Source of the DNA: Corynebacterium halotolerans YIM 70093 = DSM 44683 | Lineage (GTDB): Bacteria > Actinomycetota > Actinomycetes > Mycobacteriales > Mycobacteriaceae | DNA length: 64,000 bases | Reading direction: 5' to 3' | NCBI RefSeq assembly: GCF_000341345.1 | Contig: NC_020302.1 | Location: 2,460,075-2,524,074 of the forward strand | In this document: piece after piece, positions 37,870-47,170 of the stretch | Numbering within the stretch: the stretch's first letter is position 1 | How the letters are laid out: every line of letters begins with the position of its first letter | The notes under the pieces: model-generated | The model's database searches: none | What the model was told of the DNA's origin: nothing | The model's input: the letters and a program-made list of their open reading frames with translations, nothing else | Program-made: the position numbers and the translations under genes

Positions 37870-38568
37870 TCAGAACGGAGGCCCGCCTCCCTGCTCCGCA
37901 CCGGCACCCACCGGCTCCCGCCCTGCCTCGGCGTTCTCCTCCCCGGACGCGGGGTCGGAATCTGCTGTGGCACCCTCCGCCGCACCGTCCGCGGTGGCGT
38001 CCGTGACGGAAGTACCGACCTCCTCGGGCTGCTGTCCCGGAGCGGTCGGCTGCTGCCCCAGGAGATTCGTGTCCACCGGCCTGGCCAGTCCCCGTTCGAA
38101 CGAGCTGGGCGCCGGCTCCTGTGTCCCGGCCTGGATCTCGTCGAAGAGCTCGGGGCGGTCCTCGACATCCGGCAGCGGGATGTTGTCCACGTTGTACTCG
38201 GTCGGCTCGGACTTCTTCGAACCGATGACGTGCCGGGCCAGGTCGAGACCGACCTGGCTGGCGCGCAGGATGATCCGCTGCTGCATTTCCCCTTTTTCAT
38301 CGGTCCACTCGTGGGTGAGCAGGACCCCGGTGACGAGGACGGGCATGCCCTTGGTCAGGGACTTCTTGACGTTGACGGCGAGCTGCCCCCAGTACTCGAC
38401 GTTGATGAACAGGTTGTCGAGGTCGCGCCAGCCGCTCGGCGCGTTCTCGTCGCGGATCCGGCGGCTGGCGGCCACCCGCATTCTTCCGAGGCAGTTGCCC
38501 GACTGGAGCTTCTTCAGCCACGGGTCCTTGGTCAGGTTTCCGGTGATGGTGATCGGCAGCAGTGGCAT
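37870..38568 (-). CDS. ssb: Single-stranded DNA-binding protein paralogue
   Basis: A 232-residue OB-fold SSB protein. Domain at residues 1-120: PITITGNLTKDPWLKKL, LGRMRVAASRR, FINVEYWGQLAVNVKKSLTKG, VLVTGVLLTHEW. The C-terminal tail is long, Pro/Glu/Ala/Gly-rich, and ends GGGPPF. Housekeeping SSB proteins end in an acidic tip (DDDIPF type) that recruits partners; here the acids directly before PF are lost, so partner recruitment is probably altered. Start ATG 38568. It corresponds to the second SSB of mycobacteria (Rv2478c position), not the replication SSB. Confidence 0.9.
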   Translation of the reverse strand: MPLLPITITGNLTKDPWLKKLQSGNCLGRMRVAASRRIRDENAPSGWRDLDNLFINVEYWGQLAVNVKKSLTKGMPVLVTGVLLTHEWTDEKGEMQQRIILRASQVGLDLARHVIGSKKSEPTEYNVDNIPLPDVEDRPELFDEIQAGTQEPAPSSFERGLARPVDTNLLGQQPTAPGQQPEEVGTSVTDATADGAAEGATADSDPASGEENAEAGREPVGAGAEQGGGPPF

Positions 38569-38709
38569 GGTGTTCTTCCCCCTGAGTGATGTGCGGTCTT
38601 GTCTTGCACCGCGAACCCTGCCACGCTCCCCCGGGGCCGTAAACCGCAGCGGACGCCGGCCTGTGGATAACTCCCCTCTGTCCACAGATCCGGCGTCCGC
38701 GCGCGGTCC

Positions 38710-40827
38710 CTACTTGCCAAACTCCTTGTTGTAGTAGTCGTCCCGTTGCTCCCCGCCGGCGTTCATGCGGGCGAGCATCTGGTTGTAGGACTCGAACTCG
38801 TCGTCCTCGCCGCGGGCGACCTTGTCGTCGTAGACCTTCGTCTCCGCCTTGTCCTCGCGGCGCCAGTCGAGCGCGAGCCTGGCGAAGACGATCGCCAACG
38901 GGAAGGAACCGAAGGCCCAGGCGATGCCACCGCCCTCCTTCTGATCGACCAGCAGGTCGGGGTTCCACGGCAGGAACAGGGACTCGTAGAACTCCTGGCC
39001 CATCACGGTGTTGAGCTGCATGAGGTAGACACCCAGGAACAGGTGCACCGGCATGGAGACGAACAGCACGGCCAGGCGCACCGGGGTGGGGCGGCGGTGC
39101 GGGATCGGATCCGGCCCGACGACCTCCCAGAAGTAGAAGTACCCCGAGACCAGGAAGATCGCATTCATGATCATGTGCCCGGCGTGCTCCGAGATCATCA
39201 GCTCGTAGAGCGGGATGATCAGGTACATCACGTAGAAGAAGAACAGGAACTGGACGAGGTTGACCACCGGGTTGCTGATGATCCGCAGCAGTCGGCTCTG
39301 TGTGAAGGCGTACGCCCAGTCCCGGATGCCGGGCCTGCCGGGCGGGCCCGACTTGAAGGCCGTCATCAGCAGGGTCAGCGGGGCGCCGAAGACCAGGAAC
39401 AGCGGGACGACCATCGACAGGATCATGTGGCCGAGCATGTGCATCGAGTACGACGCCGGCATGTTCAGGCCGATACCGGAGCTCATCGTGAGCACGAGGG
39501 ACGCGCACCCGAGCAGCCACCACACGGTACGCGAGGTAGCCCAGTCCCTGCCCGCGCGGCGGGCCCGCCACACCGCGTAGAGGTAACCGGCGGCCAGGAG
39601 CAGGGCGATGGTGCCGAAGAGGAGGTCGAAGCGCCACATGGTCCACACATTGAGGAAGGTGGGCTCCTCCGTCAGCTCGTAACCGATCTGGACGGCCATG
39701 GGCGAGAGGTTCGGATCGCGCGGCGGGGGCGGCGGGGTGCGCCCCATGGTGATGGCCACGCCGGTCACGGCCGCCATCACGAGCACCTCGCCGATGGCCA
39801 CCCGGCGGAACAGTCGGCGGTCGTGGGGGTTGGCCTGCACCTTGGGGATCGTCCAGGCCCGGTGCAGCCAGCCGAAGACGCCGAGGACGATCACCCCGAC
39901 GGTCTTGGCCACGATGATCAGGCCGTAACGGGTGGTGAACCAGTCGGAGAACTCGATGCGGATGCCGGCGTTGACCAGACCGGAGACCGCCATGACGATG
40001 ATCGAGAACAGGGCGACCGCCGAATAGCGGCGCAGGGCGACGTCCAGATCCGGGCCCAGGCGGCGACCGTGGGCGACCAGCGCCATGAGACCGCCGACCC
40101 AGACGACCATGAAGACCAGGTGCCACAGGTAGGAGTTGGTGCCGTAGTCGTGGTCACCGCCGGAGGCAGAGTGCCCCTCCATGGCCAGCGGCACGATCAT
40201 CAGGATGGCGCCCAGCATCAGCAGCGGCTGGCTCGCCCAGTTACGCAGGAACAGGCCGACTATGCCGGTGACCAGCGCGATGGCGGCGACCACGCCCCAC
40301 GCCTGCGCGGTGGCCACCTGCTCGAGGGCCACCCCGAAGGCGTCGGGCCGCAGGGTCTGCACGAACGGGGTGCCGGAGACGTCGGAGAGCACCAGCGGAA
40401 TCATCAGCAGGGCGACGAGCCCGAAGCACAGCGCCGAGACCGCGCCCGTGCGGGAGGCCAGGTGCCCGTCCACGCTCAATGGGGCCTTGATCAGCCGGTC
40501 GTTGTCGCCCTCGGGCACCCGCGGCGAGATGTAGAACGCGGCGAACATGAAGGAACCGACCGCCAGCGCCGCGAGCATCCAGCCGACGGCGCGGAAGAAC
40601 GGCAGTCCGTAGGTGGTCACGAAACCCGGGTCCGGGATACCGAGCGCGGTCAGCGACTCGGTGAGGAAGGCGTAGGAGATCGTCGCACCGATCAGGCCGG
40701 CCACGACGAAGAACAGTAGGTACAGCGGCCACGTGGAGCGCACGCGCTCCCTGGGATGGTCGGCCGCGTTCGTGCTTTGCGACGTCGTCCCGGTCCCCGC
40801 CGGGTTCGCGTCCTGAGTGACAGCCAT
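38710..40827 (-). CDS. CopD-CtaG fusion, copper handling/cytochrome oxidase assembly
   Basis: A 705-residue polytopic membrane protein. The first half (to about residue 330) is CopD-like: GTNSYLWHLVFMVVWVGGLMALVAHGRR and AVSGLVNAGIRI, with the conserved His residues. The second half is a caa3-type CtaG domain: GYLYAVWRAR, YSMHMLGHMILSMVVPLFLVFGAP, and later HLFLGVYLM and FWEVVGPDP. The architecture is shared by actinobacteria and implies copper delivery for terminal oxidase assembly or copper tolerance. ATG 40827 has TAGGGT 7 nt upstream (40835-40840), so likely leaderless. Confidence 0.9.
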   Translation of the reverse strand: MAVTQDANPAGTGTTSQSTNAADHPRERVRSTWPLYLLFFVVAGLIGATISYAFLTESLTALGIPDPGFVTTYGLPFFRAVGWMLAALAVGSFMFAAFYISPRVPEGDNDRLIKAPLSVDGHLASRTGAVSALCFGLVALLMIPLVLSDVSGTPFVQTLRPDAFGVALEQVATAQAWGVVAAIALVTGIVGLFLRNWASQPLLMLGAILMIVPLAMEGHSASGGDHDYGTNSYLWHLVFMVVWVGGLMALVAHGRRLGPDLDVALRRYSAVALFSIIVMAVSGLVNAGIRIEFSDWFTTRYGLIIVAKTVGVIVLGVFGWLHRAWTIPKVQANPHDRRLFRRVAIGEVLVMAAVTGVAITMGRTPPPPPRDPNLSPMAVQIGYELTEEPTFLNVWTMWRFDLLFGTIALLLAAGYLYAVWRARRAGRDWATSRTVWWLLGCASLVLTMSSGIGLNMPASYSMHMLGHMILSMVVPLFLVFGAPLTLLMTAFKSGPPGRPGIRDWAYAFTQSRLLRIISNPVVNLVQFLFFFYVMYLIIPLYELMISEHAGHMIMNAIFLVSGYFYFWEVVGPDPIPHRRPTPVRLAVLFVSMPVHLFLGVYLMQLNTVMGQEFYESLFLPWNPDLLVDQKEGGGIAWAFGSFPLAIVFARLALDWRREDKAETKVYDDKVARGEDDEFESYNQMLARMNAGGEQRDDYYNKEFGK

Positions 40828-41010
40828 GCCCTTCACCCTACTTCCCCACCACCCACGGACATAGTTGCAGGAGACCGGCTGAGCAGGGCGGAAGGGACGG
40901 CGGGAAGGATGCAGGAAGGAAAAATAACACGAATCACATTCGGGTTTCGGGTTTCCTCCGCGGGTTGCGCTAAACTATCGCGTCGGACGAAGCACACGTG
41001 AATCGTCCAT

Positions 41011-41084
41011 GCCTCCATAGCTCAGTGGATTAGAGCATCCGGTTTCTACCCGGCTGGTCGCGGGTTCGAATCCTGCTGGGGGCA
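41011..41084 (+). tRNA. tRNA-Arg (anticodon UCU)
   Basis: A complete cloverleaf: acceptor GCCTCCA / TGGGGGC, D-stem GCTC/GAGC, anticodon loop TTTCTAC with TCT, T-arm GCGGG-TTCGAAT-CCTGC. Discriminator A; the CCA end is not encoded. The top pair of the anticodon stem (U27-C43) is mismatched. A T-run (CTTTTT) follows at once and probably ends transcription. TAAACT near 40971 is a plausible -10 box. Confidence 0.95.
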
Positions 41085-41164
41085 CTTTTTCGTCCGCGGG
41101 CCGGGGCAGGCCGGTCCTCCGGCCCGCGGCCGCACCGCCCGACGGCCCCGGAACCGCTCCGTGG

Positions 41165-41701
41165 TCACTGGGGAAGCGCCGCGCCCGAGAAGGCGATATA
41201 GATGTGCTCTCCGTCGCTCGCGGCGGCGTAATTGCCGGTCCGGAAAATTTCGCGCACCTCTTCACCCGGTTCCCCGGAGAGCTCGGCCTCGAGGTTTTCC
41301 GCCCACACCCCTGCCTGTTCGGGTGTCAGCCGCCAGACAAAGGCGAAGAACTCATCTTCGCCGGGGGCGCTGAAGACGGAGAAAATCCCCTCGGCAGAGC
41401 CGTCGGACACTGGCACGTACTCGAGTTCGCCGGCCGCACCGAGATCGGCGTACTCCTGCGCGTTGCGCTGGAACTCCTCCCTGACCGGCACTCCGGTGTG
41501 CTCGTGGAGGGCCACGAACGCGGTTTCCAGACGCGTGACCGTCCCGCTGTGCGGGGCCGGGTCTTCCGGGGGAGCGCTGAGGACGGATCCGGCGGAGAAC
41601 GGTTCGTGGAAAGAGGACTGGGCGTGTGTGATCCCGGTACCGGACAGGGCGACTACGCCTGCCACGGTCATGGACGTGAGTGCGCGGATGGTCCTGCTCA
41701 T
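41165..41701 (-). CDS. Secreted hypothetical protein
   Basis: A 178-residue exported protein: signal peptide with basic start (MSRTIR), hydrophobic core and cleavage after THA. The mature part is acidic with helical segments (VTRLETAFVALHEHTG, REEFQRNAQEYADLG) and SVFSAPGEDEFFAFVWRLT. It has a remote look of CAP-like exported corynebacterial proteins but lacks clear motifs. TAGGTT lies 6 nt before ATG 41701, consistent with a leaderless gene. Confidence 0.7.
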   Translation of the reverse strand: MSRTIRALTSMTVAGVVALSGTGITHAQSSFHEPFSAGSVLSAPPEDPAPHSGTVTRLETAFVALHEHTGVPVREEFQRNAQEYADLGAAGELEYVPVSDGSAEGIFSVFSAPGEDEFFAFVWRLTPEQAGVWAENLEAELSGEPGEEVREIFRTGNYAAASDGEHIYIAFSGAALPQ

Positions 41702-41903
41702 GCCGCCAACCTATACCCACCCGTCCGCGTGTTCGGATGCGTTCCGGGAACAGTTCGGCAACAGGTTGGTCTCCCTGCTGTCCGCGTGCTCAGGAGACTC
41801 TCGGCAGCGGCCGGTTTTCATCCCCCTGACGGCGCTCCCCGGCCACGCGGCCGCCTTCGACCTACCCTGGGGCGCACGCCAGACCGAAAGGAGCACCACC
41901 GGC

Positions 41904-42677
41904 ATGACCACCGTCGCGATCATCGGCGCCACGGGTTCCAACGGCCGCCTCACTGTCGATGCAGCACTCGACCGCGGGCTGACGGTGCGTGCCACCAGCC
42001 GCAGCGCCGGCCGCGCCCACCGCATCCTCGGCGAGCGGGAGGGCCTGGAGATCCTCGAGGCCGAGGGCACGGATCCCGCCGCGGTCACCGCGGTCGTCGA
42101 CGGTGTCGACGCCGTGATCCTCACCCACGGGAAGGACTCCTCCCCGGAGGAGGTGAACTACGGCGTCATCGCCGCCGTCGTCAAGGCGTTCAAGCAGCTC
42201 GGCGAGCGGCGCCCCCACGTCAGTCTGATGTCCGCGATCTCCGTGACACAGAACATTCCAGCCTGGGCCGAGGTCCTGGAGTGGCGCCGCCGCGGCGAGC
42301 GTCTCCTCCGCGCCTCCGGCCTGCCGTACACGATCGTGCGTCCGGGCTGGTTCGACGGCCACTCCCCCGGTGACGACCGAGCGATCCTCGAGCAGGGCGA
42401 CCGCACCCCGTTGAACGCCAGGCGTGGGGTCTCCCGTCGGCACATCGCCAAGACGCTGGTGGAGTCGGTGCTCACGGACTCCGCGAACTTCCGCACGGTG
42501 GAGCTCTTCTCCGGCCCAGGGGAATCCGTGGACGACTGGGACCTGCTCTTCAACCGCGCCGACGTGGACCCGGCCGGCAGCATCGACGGCGTCCACGACC
42601 TCATCGGCCTGCCACTGGAGCACGAGCCCACCCGCTTTCTCACGGATCTGGACCGTCTGCGCCGGTCCGGGCCCTGA
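41904..42677 (+). CDS. NmrA-like NAD(P)-binding protein (atypical SDR)
   Basis: A 257-residue Rossmann-fold protein: N-terminal IIGATGSNGRLTVDAAL, then VDAVILTHG, and PYTIVRPGWFDG, the pattern of atypical SDRs of the NmrA/SDR_a5 type which bind NAD(P) and often act as redox sensors or reductases. The typical YxxxK pair is absent. AAAGGAG (41887-41893) supports ATG 41904, with 10-base spacing. Divergent from the secreted hypothetical gene. Confidence 0.85.
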   Translation: MTTVAIIGATGSNGRLTVDAALDRGLTVRATSRSAGRAHRILGEREGLEILEAEGTDPAAVTAVVDGVDAVILTHGKDSSPEEVNYGVIAAVVKAFKQLGERRPHVSLMSAISVTQNIPAWAEVLEWRRRGERLLRASGLPYTIVRPGWFDGHSPGDDRAILEQGDRTPLNARRGVSRRHIAKTLVESVLTDSANFRTVELFSGPGESVDDWDLLFNRADVDPAGSIDGVHDLIGLPLEHEPTRFLTDLDRLRRSGP

Positions 42678-42750
42678 GCAGAGGCGCTGCGGCACTGTCG
42701 CGCGGCGTCGATTAGCGTAGAGGTTTAACCTGCGCATGAAAGGAACACGC

Positions 42751-43551
42751 ATGCCCCTGCCCTCCCCCGGCGCGGACACCCGCGCCCTTGTCACCGGTGC
42801 CAGCCAGGGCATCGGGATGGCGATGGCCCGTGACCTGGCCCGCATGGGCCACAGCCTGATCCTCGTCGCCCGGCGCGAGAACGTCCTCGCCGGGCTGGCC
42901 CGCGAACTCGAGAGCGCCCACGGCGTCACCGCCGAGGTCTTCGCCTGCGATCTGAGCAAGCACGACGAGGTCAGCCGCCTGATCGAGCGTATCGACGCCC
43001 GCGAGGTCAACATCCTGGTCAACTCCGCCGGCATCGCCAGCTTCGGCCCCTTCCTCGAGCAGGACTGGGACTACGAGGTCGACCAGTTCAACCTCAACGC
43101 GACCGCCGTGCACCGGCTGACCCGCGCCGTGCTGCCGGGCATGGTCGCCCGCGGCACGGGTGCGGTCTGCAATGTCGGTTCGGCGGCCGGCAATGTGGCG
43201 ATCCCGAACAACGCGACCTACGTGTTCACCAAGGCCGGGGTGAACGCCTTCACCGAGGCGCTGCACTACGAGCTCAGGGGCACCGGTGTGACCTGCACCC
43301 TGCTGGCCCCGGGCCCGGTGCGTGAGGCGGAGATCCCCGACGCCGAGAAGTCCATCGTGGACAAGGTGGTGCCGGATTTCCTGTGGACGACCTACGAGTC
43401 CTGCTCGCGTGAGACGCTCGAGGCGATGGCGAGGAACCGGCGCCGGGTGGTGCCCGGCCCGCTGTCGAAGGCGATGAACTTCGTCTCCGCGTACGCGCCG
43501 ACGGGCCTGCTGGCCCCGGTGATCGGCAACTTCTACAAGAGGATGGGATGA
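42751..43551 (+). CDS. cmrA: Mycolate precursor reductase CmrA
   Basis: A 266-residue SDR orthologous in sequence character and position to M. tuberculosis Rv2509 and C. glutamicum CmrA, which reduce the beta-keto mycolate precursor after Pks13 condensation to mature mycolic acid. Cofactor motif TGASQGIG, NSAGIASFGPF, active YVFTK and an extended C-terminal tail with an amphipathic segment (MNFVSAYAPTGLLAPVIG). The SD AAAGGA (42739-42744) points to ATG 42751; ATG 42736 lies before it. It is followed after 3 bases by orn, the same pairing as Rv2509-Rv2511. It supports a mycolate-bearing host. Confidence 0.9.
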   Translation: MPLPSPGADTRALVTGASQGIGMAMARDLARMGHSLILVARRENVLAGLARELESAHGVTAEVFACDLSKHDEVSRLIERIDAREVNILVNSAGIASFGPFLEQDWDYEVDQFNLNATAVHRLTRAVLPGMVARGTGAVCNVGSAAGNVAIPNNATYVFTKAGVNAFTEALHYELRGTGVTCTLLAPGPVREAEIPDAEKSIVDKVVPDFLWTTYESCSRETLEAMARNRRRVVPGPLSKAMNFVSAYAPTGLLAPVIGNFYKRMG

Positions 43552-43554
43552 CAC

Positions 43555-44235
43555 GTGTCCGAAGAGATCACCACGACCGATTCCGTTGCCCGGGCGACAC
43601 CCGTCAATGACACGCCCGCCAAGCACGACCGCCTGGTCTGGGTGGACCTGGAGATGACGGGCCTCGACCTGGAGCGCCACGTCATCGTCGAGGTCGCCGC
43701 CCTGGTCACCGACGCCGACCTCAACATCCTCGGCGAGGGCGTGGACCTGGTCGTCCACGCCACCGAGGAGGAGCTGGCGCAGATGGACGACTTCGTGGCC
43801 AACATGCACAACGAGAACGGGTTGACCGCCCAGATCCGCGAATCCACGGTGACGATGGCGCAGGCCGAGGACGCCGTGCTCGAGCTGATCGCGGAGCACT
43901 GCAGCCCCGAGCACCCCGCGCCGCTGGCGGGCAACTCGATCGCCACGGACCGCGCCTTCATCCACGAGCAGATGCCGCGTCTCGACGCCGCGCTGCACTA
44001 CCGCATGGTGGACGTCTCCTCGGTCAAGGAGCTGGCGCGGCGCTGGTTCCCGAAGGCCTACTACAACCAGCCGGCCAAGGGCATGGCCCATCGGGCGCTG
44101 GCCGACATCGTCGAGTCGATCCGGGAACTCGACTACTACCGGCGCGCCGTCTTCGTGCCCTCCCCCGGCCCCGCCTCGCCGGAGGCAGCGGAGTCCGCCC
44201 GCCTGGCCGACGAGCGCTACCAGCGGTTTTTGTAA
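43555..44235 (+). CDS. orn: Oligoribonuclease
   Basis: Degrades di- to pentaribonucleotides and pGpG in the cytosol, completing RNA turnover; 226 residues. DEDDh exonuclease motifs: D31 and E33 in [10 protein letters not shown], the second Asp in [11 protein letters not shown], and H/D in [11 protein letters not shown]. An N-terminal extension of about 25 residues precedes the catalytic core, typical of actinobacteria. Start GTG 43555 is 3 bases after the cmrA stop, so both genes are cotranscribed. A tRNA-His gene follows 48 bases downstream. Confidence 0.95.
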   Translation: MSEEITTTDSVARATPVNDTPAKHDRLVWVDLEMTGLDLERHVIVEVAALVTDADLNILGEGVDLVVHATEEELAQMDDFVANMHNENGLTAQIRESTVTMAQAEDAVLELIAEHCSPEHPAPLAGNSIATDRAFIHEQMPRLDAALHYRMVDVSSVKELARRWFPKAYYNQPAKGMAHRALADIVESIRELDYYRRAVFVPSPGPASPEAAESARLADERYQRFL

Positions 44236-44283
44236 TTTCGCGTCCATGGGTTAGTCTTAATCCCGCTGCGTTTGAGCAGCGAT

Positions 44284-44357
44284 GGTGGCTGTAGTTCAGC
44301 TGGTAGAGCACCAGGTTGTGATCCTGGGTGTCGCGGGTTCGAGTCCCGTCAGCCACC
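44284..44357 (+). tRNA. tRNA-His (anticodon GUG)
   Basis: Cloverleaf with acceptor GTGGCTG / CAGCCAC, anticodon arm CCAGG-TTGTGAT-CCTGG, T-arm CGGG-TTCGAGT-CCCG. The G at 44284 provides the histidine-specific G-1, and the discriminator is C. The CCA end is not encoded exactly. Confidence 0.96.
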
Positions 44358-44370
44358 CCCAAGAAGCGGA

Positions 44371-44404
44371 GGCCCTGCCCGGAACATCTGTTCCGGGCAG
44401 GGCC
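44371..44404 (+). terminator. Strong hairpin after tRNA-His
   Basis: A 16-bp perfect stem GGCCCTGCCCGGAACA / TGTTCCGGGCAGGGCC with a 2-base turn, 13 bases beyond the tRNA. The tail is C-rich then ATTT; termination is inferred. Confidence 0.7.
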
Positions 44405-44452
44405 CCCGTCATTTCCGCCCCACCCGCCCGCACCGTCTGCCAGACTGTGGGC

Positions 44453-45016
44453 ATGGTGCTCCGGAAGAATCACGTCGCCGGGTTGTCGGACCCCGGTGAA
44501 CTGTGCCGACTCGCCCGCCGGGACGACACCGACCTCGCCCGGGCCGCCCTGTCCCGGCTGGTGGAGCTGCTCGGCACCCGCAGTATCGGCCGCGGGGACA
44601 TCACCGACGATGACCTACGGTGGCTCGAGTTGGCCTCCCGCCTGCGGCTGCCTGAGGTCAGCGATTGGGTGGAATCACTCGCCGCCGTCCGGGCGGTCGA
44701 GGTCTTCGTGGGCGGGGGCCGGTGGTACCCGCTGCTGACCCGGCTCATGGGTGGGGAGGTGACTGTCCCCTGCCCCGCCTGTGGGCGGCTGCTGCTCCTG
44801 CGTCACCGGGCCGGGCGGCTGGCGCTGGTGATCGTCAACGGCGTCGTCCACGACATCCGGCCGGCGGCCCCGGATTCACTCGCCGGCCCTGAGCTCGAGC
44901 TGTACCGGGCGGTCGAGGCCGAGCGGCCCGATCTCGCGGCCGTGCTGCTGCAGCTGTTCGCGTCGTTGACCTGCCCCGGGTGCGGGGCGCGGTTCAGCCT
45001 GACCGGCCGGCGTTGA
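44453..45016 (+). CDS. Zinc-ribbon hypothetical protein
   Basis: A 187-residue protein with an N-terminal helical part (LARAALSRLVELLG) and two CxxC pairs, CPACG near residue 104 and CPGCG near residue 178, that could form one zinc ribbon split by an insertion or two half sites. Domain function unknown. ATG 44453 is preceded at 7 nt by CAGACT, a weak TANNNT-like box. The frame is open upstream through the tRNA-His gene, which cannot be coding. Confidence 0.65.
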   Translation: MVLRKNHVAGLSDPGELCRLARRDDTDLARAALSRLVELLGTRSIGRGDITDDDLRWLELASRLRLPEVSDWVESLAAVRAVEVFVGGGRWYPLLTRLMGGEVTVPCPACGRLLLLRHRAGRLALVIVNGVVHDIRPAAPDSLAGPELELYRAVEAERPDLAAVLLQLFASLTCPGCGARFSLTGRR

Positions 45017-45031
45017 GCACGGCCGTGGCCG

Positions 45032-45994
45032 TCACGGCGTCAGCACGATCTTGCCGGTGACCTTCCCCTGCTCCAGCAGTCGGAGCGCTTCCCCGGCCCG
45101 CTCGAGCGGCAGGCGGCGGTCGACCACCGGTCGCAGCTGCCCGGCGTCGACGAGCGTGGCCAGCTCCGCCAGCTCACCCGCGCGCGTCGCCGAGGTCAGC
45201 CCCCGCAGGCGACGCCCCGTCAGCGTGCCGACGACCGGGGCGGACAGCTGACGCCCGTATCCGCCGAGCAGGCCGCCGCCATCCTGTTCACCGCCGACGA
45301 TGACGACCGTGCCGCCTCTGGTCAGGTAGGACGCCAGCGTGCTCAGGGAACGGTTGCCGCCCAGGTCGATCACGGCGTCGAAGTCCCCGGCGTCGATATC
45401 CTCGCCCTTCTCGTAGTCGAGCACCCGCCGGGCGCCCAGCCCGCGCACCACGTCCACCTTCGCCCCACTGCACACCGCGGTGACCAACCCGCCGCGGGCC
45501 GTCGCGAGCTGGACCACGTGCGTGCCGACGCCGCCGCTGGCGCCGAGCACGAGCACCGTCGACCCGGCGCGCACCCGGGCCGCACCCACCGCCCCGAAGG
45601 CCGTCACCCCGGAGACGCCGAGCACGGCGACATCGGCGAGCGGGGAGGATTCCGGGGCGGGGGCCAGACCATCCTCGGCGGCCACCGCGTACTCCGCCCA
45701 GGTGCCGCGGCCGACGCCGAAGACGTGGTCGCCGGGGGCGAACCGGGTGACCTTCTCCCCGACGCGCTCGACCGTGCCGGACAGTTCGCTGCCCGGCACG
45801 GGCTGGCGGGGGTGCCGCAGGCCCGAGCCGAGGCGGATCAGCGCCGGGGTGCCGGTGACCAGGTGCCAGGTGCCGCGGTCCACCCCGGCGCCGGCGACGC
45901 GCACGAGCACCTCGGTCGGGGCGATCCCTGGTCGGGGACGTTCCTCGAGGTGGAGGGAGTCGGTGCGGTAGTCGGTGTGGACGATCGTCCTCAT
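45032..45994 (-). CDS. Zinc-less alcohol dehydrogenase/quinone oxidoreductase
   Basis: A 320-residue NADPH-dependent reductase of the medium-chain family, quinone-oxidoreductase branch. GroES-like N-domain PGSELSGTVERVGE, cofactor fold VLVLGASGGVGTHVVQLA and substrate-domain loop DYEKGED. It lacks the catalytic zinc cysteines of ADH. Start: SD AGGAG six bases before ATG 45994; ATG 45997 is only three bases from the SD. Convergent with the zinc-ribbon gene 15 bases away. Confidence 0.88.
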   Translation of the reverse strand: MRTIVHTDYRTDSLHLEERPRPGIAPTEVLVRVAGAGVDRGTWHLVTGTPALIRLGSGLRHPRQPVPGSELSGTVERVGEKVTRFAPGDHVFGVGRGTWAEYAVAAEDGLAPAPESSPLADVAVLGVSGVTAFGAVGAARVRAGSTVLVLGASGGVGTHVVQLATARGGLVTAVCSGAKVDVVRGLGARRVLDYEKGEDIDAGDFDAVIDLGGNRSLSTLASYLTRGGTVVIVGGEQDGGGLLGGYGRQLSAPVVGTLTGRRLRGLTSATRAGELAELATLVDAGQLRPVVDRRLPLERAGEALRLLEQGKVTGKIVLTP

Positions 45995-46126
45995 CATCGT
46001 CTCCTGGCGGAAGAAGGGGCGGTGTCCGCGGCATCCGGGGCCTGCTGCGGGTACCCGCCGCCCGTCACGCCCCTGCGCTTTGAGGCCGAGCCTACACAGC
46101 GGACCGGACGCCGACAGGCACGGAGA

Positions 46127-46930
46127 TCACCCCGCCTGCGACACGGTACGGACGAACTGCGCCAGCTCCGCGGCCATGGGGCCGGGCTCCCAGGTGTGGT
46201 ATGCACCGGGCACGCGTTTCCACCGGGCATCGGGAATGGAGCCGGCGATCCACTCGGCGCCCTCGACCAGTTCGGGATAGGTCTGCTCGCCGACCATTGC
46301 CAGCACCGGCACGCTGACGGAGCCGAAGAGCTCCTCGTGCGCGGCGGACTTCGCCCACGCGAGGGCGTCGGCGTCCGGCCGCTGGCTGTCGACCTGCTCG
46401 ACCATGACCGGGAAGGAGGCGGAGGCCTCGAGCATCTCGACCAGCTCGACGGGGATGTCGCGCATGAAGTGGCGCAGCGCGGCGGTCAGATCCCGGGCGT
46501 CGAGCAGCCGGCCGAATTCGACCGCCCACTCCACGGCCCCGCCCTCATCGGGGGACAAGGGTCCCTCCCACAGCGCCAGCCCGGCCACCGGCATCCCGCG
46601 GCCGGCGGCGTACAGCCCGATCGCGGTTCCCGAGGAGTGGCCGCACAGCACCGTCGGGCCGGGCAGCTCGCCCAGCAACGCCTCGACGGCCGCGACCTCC
46701 CGGTCGAGGGTGATCGGGATTCCCTCCACCTGGGATTCCCCGCGGCCCAGCCGGTCGTAGACGATGGCGGCGATCCCCTGTTCCGCCAGCAGTTCGGCGG
46801 TGCGGGTGGTCACGGGGTCGGTCTCCCGCCAGGGTCCGGCGCCGGCGACGAAGAGCAGGCCCGGGCCCTGCCCTCCGTACCGGTCGAAGGCGACCGTATC
46901 GCCGAAAGCGGTCTCCACGTGCTCGGACAT
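46127..46930 (-). CDS. Alpha/beta hydrolase
   Basis: A 267-residue serine hydrolase. The nucleophile elbow is GHSSG; oxyanion region is VAGAGPWRETDP; the acid and His candidates lie in MVGEQTYPELV and GAYHTWEPG. Substrate unknown. ATG 46930 has GAGGAGG upstream. 46931-47170 holds no gene; a weak promoter for the next gene is expected there. Confidence 0.85.
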   Translation of the reverse strand: MSEHVETAFGDTVAFDRYGGQGPGLLFVAGAGPWRETDPVTTRTAELLAEQGIAAIVYDRLGRGESQVEGIPITLDREVAAVEALLGELPGPTVLCGHSSGTAIGLYAAGRGMPVAGLALWEGPLSPDEGGAVEWAVEFGRLLDARDLTAALRHFMRDIPVELVEMLEASASFPVMVEQVDSQRPDADALAWAKSAAHEELFGSVSVPVLAMVGEQTYPELVEGAEWIAGSIPDARWKRVPGAYHTWEPGPMAAELAQFVRTVSQAG

Positions 46931-47170
46931 GTGCCCTGCCCTCCTCGGGTCGGTGCCACGGGGGTCACGGGCGCCGGATAAGGGGACATCCGACGCGTGT
47001 CGGTGATGCCCCCGAGCCTAGTTGCTTTCTGTCCCGAAAACAGTGGATCCGCCGAACATCGTCCCACAGACCTCGGCGCCCATCCGGACACGGATGACAT
47101 GGCCTGCGCCACACCCGCGATAAGGTGGGGCGCGACAGCTGGAAACGCGGAACGTCAGGAGGCCCCGACC

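Noticed and set aside
35876-38734. Very long open frame on the plus strand (over 900 codons)
   Set aside because: It is the antisense of ettA and ssb. High GC leaves antisense frames open; the translation lacks domains and has no SD.
38297-40126. Open frame in the other minus-strand phase over the CopD-CtaG gene
   Set aside because: Arg/Pro/His-rich translation typical for a GC-rich shadow, while the true frame shows membrane helices and CtaG motifs.
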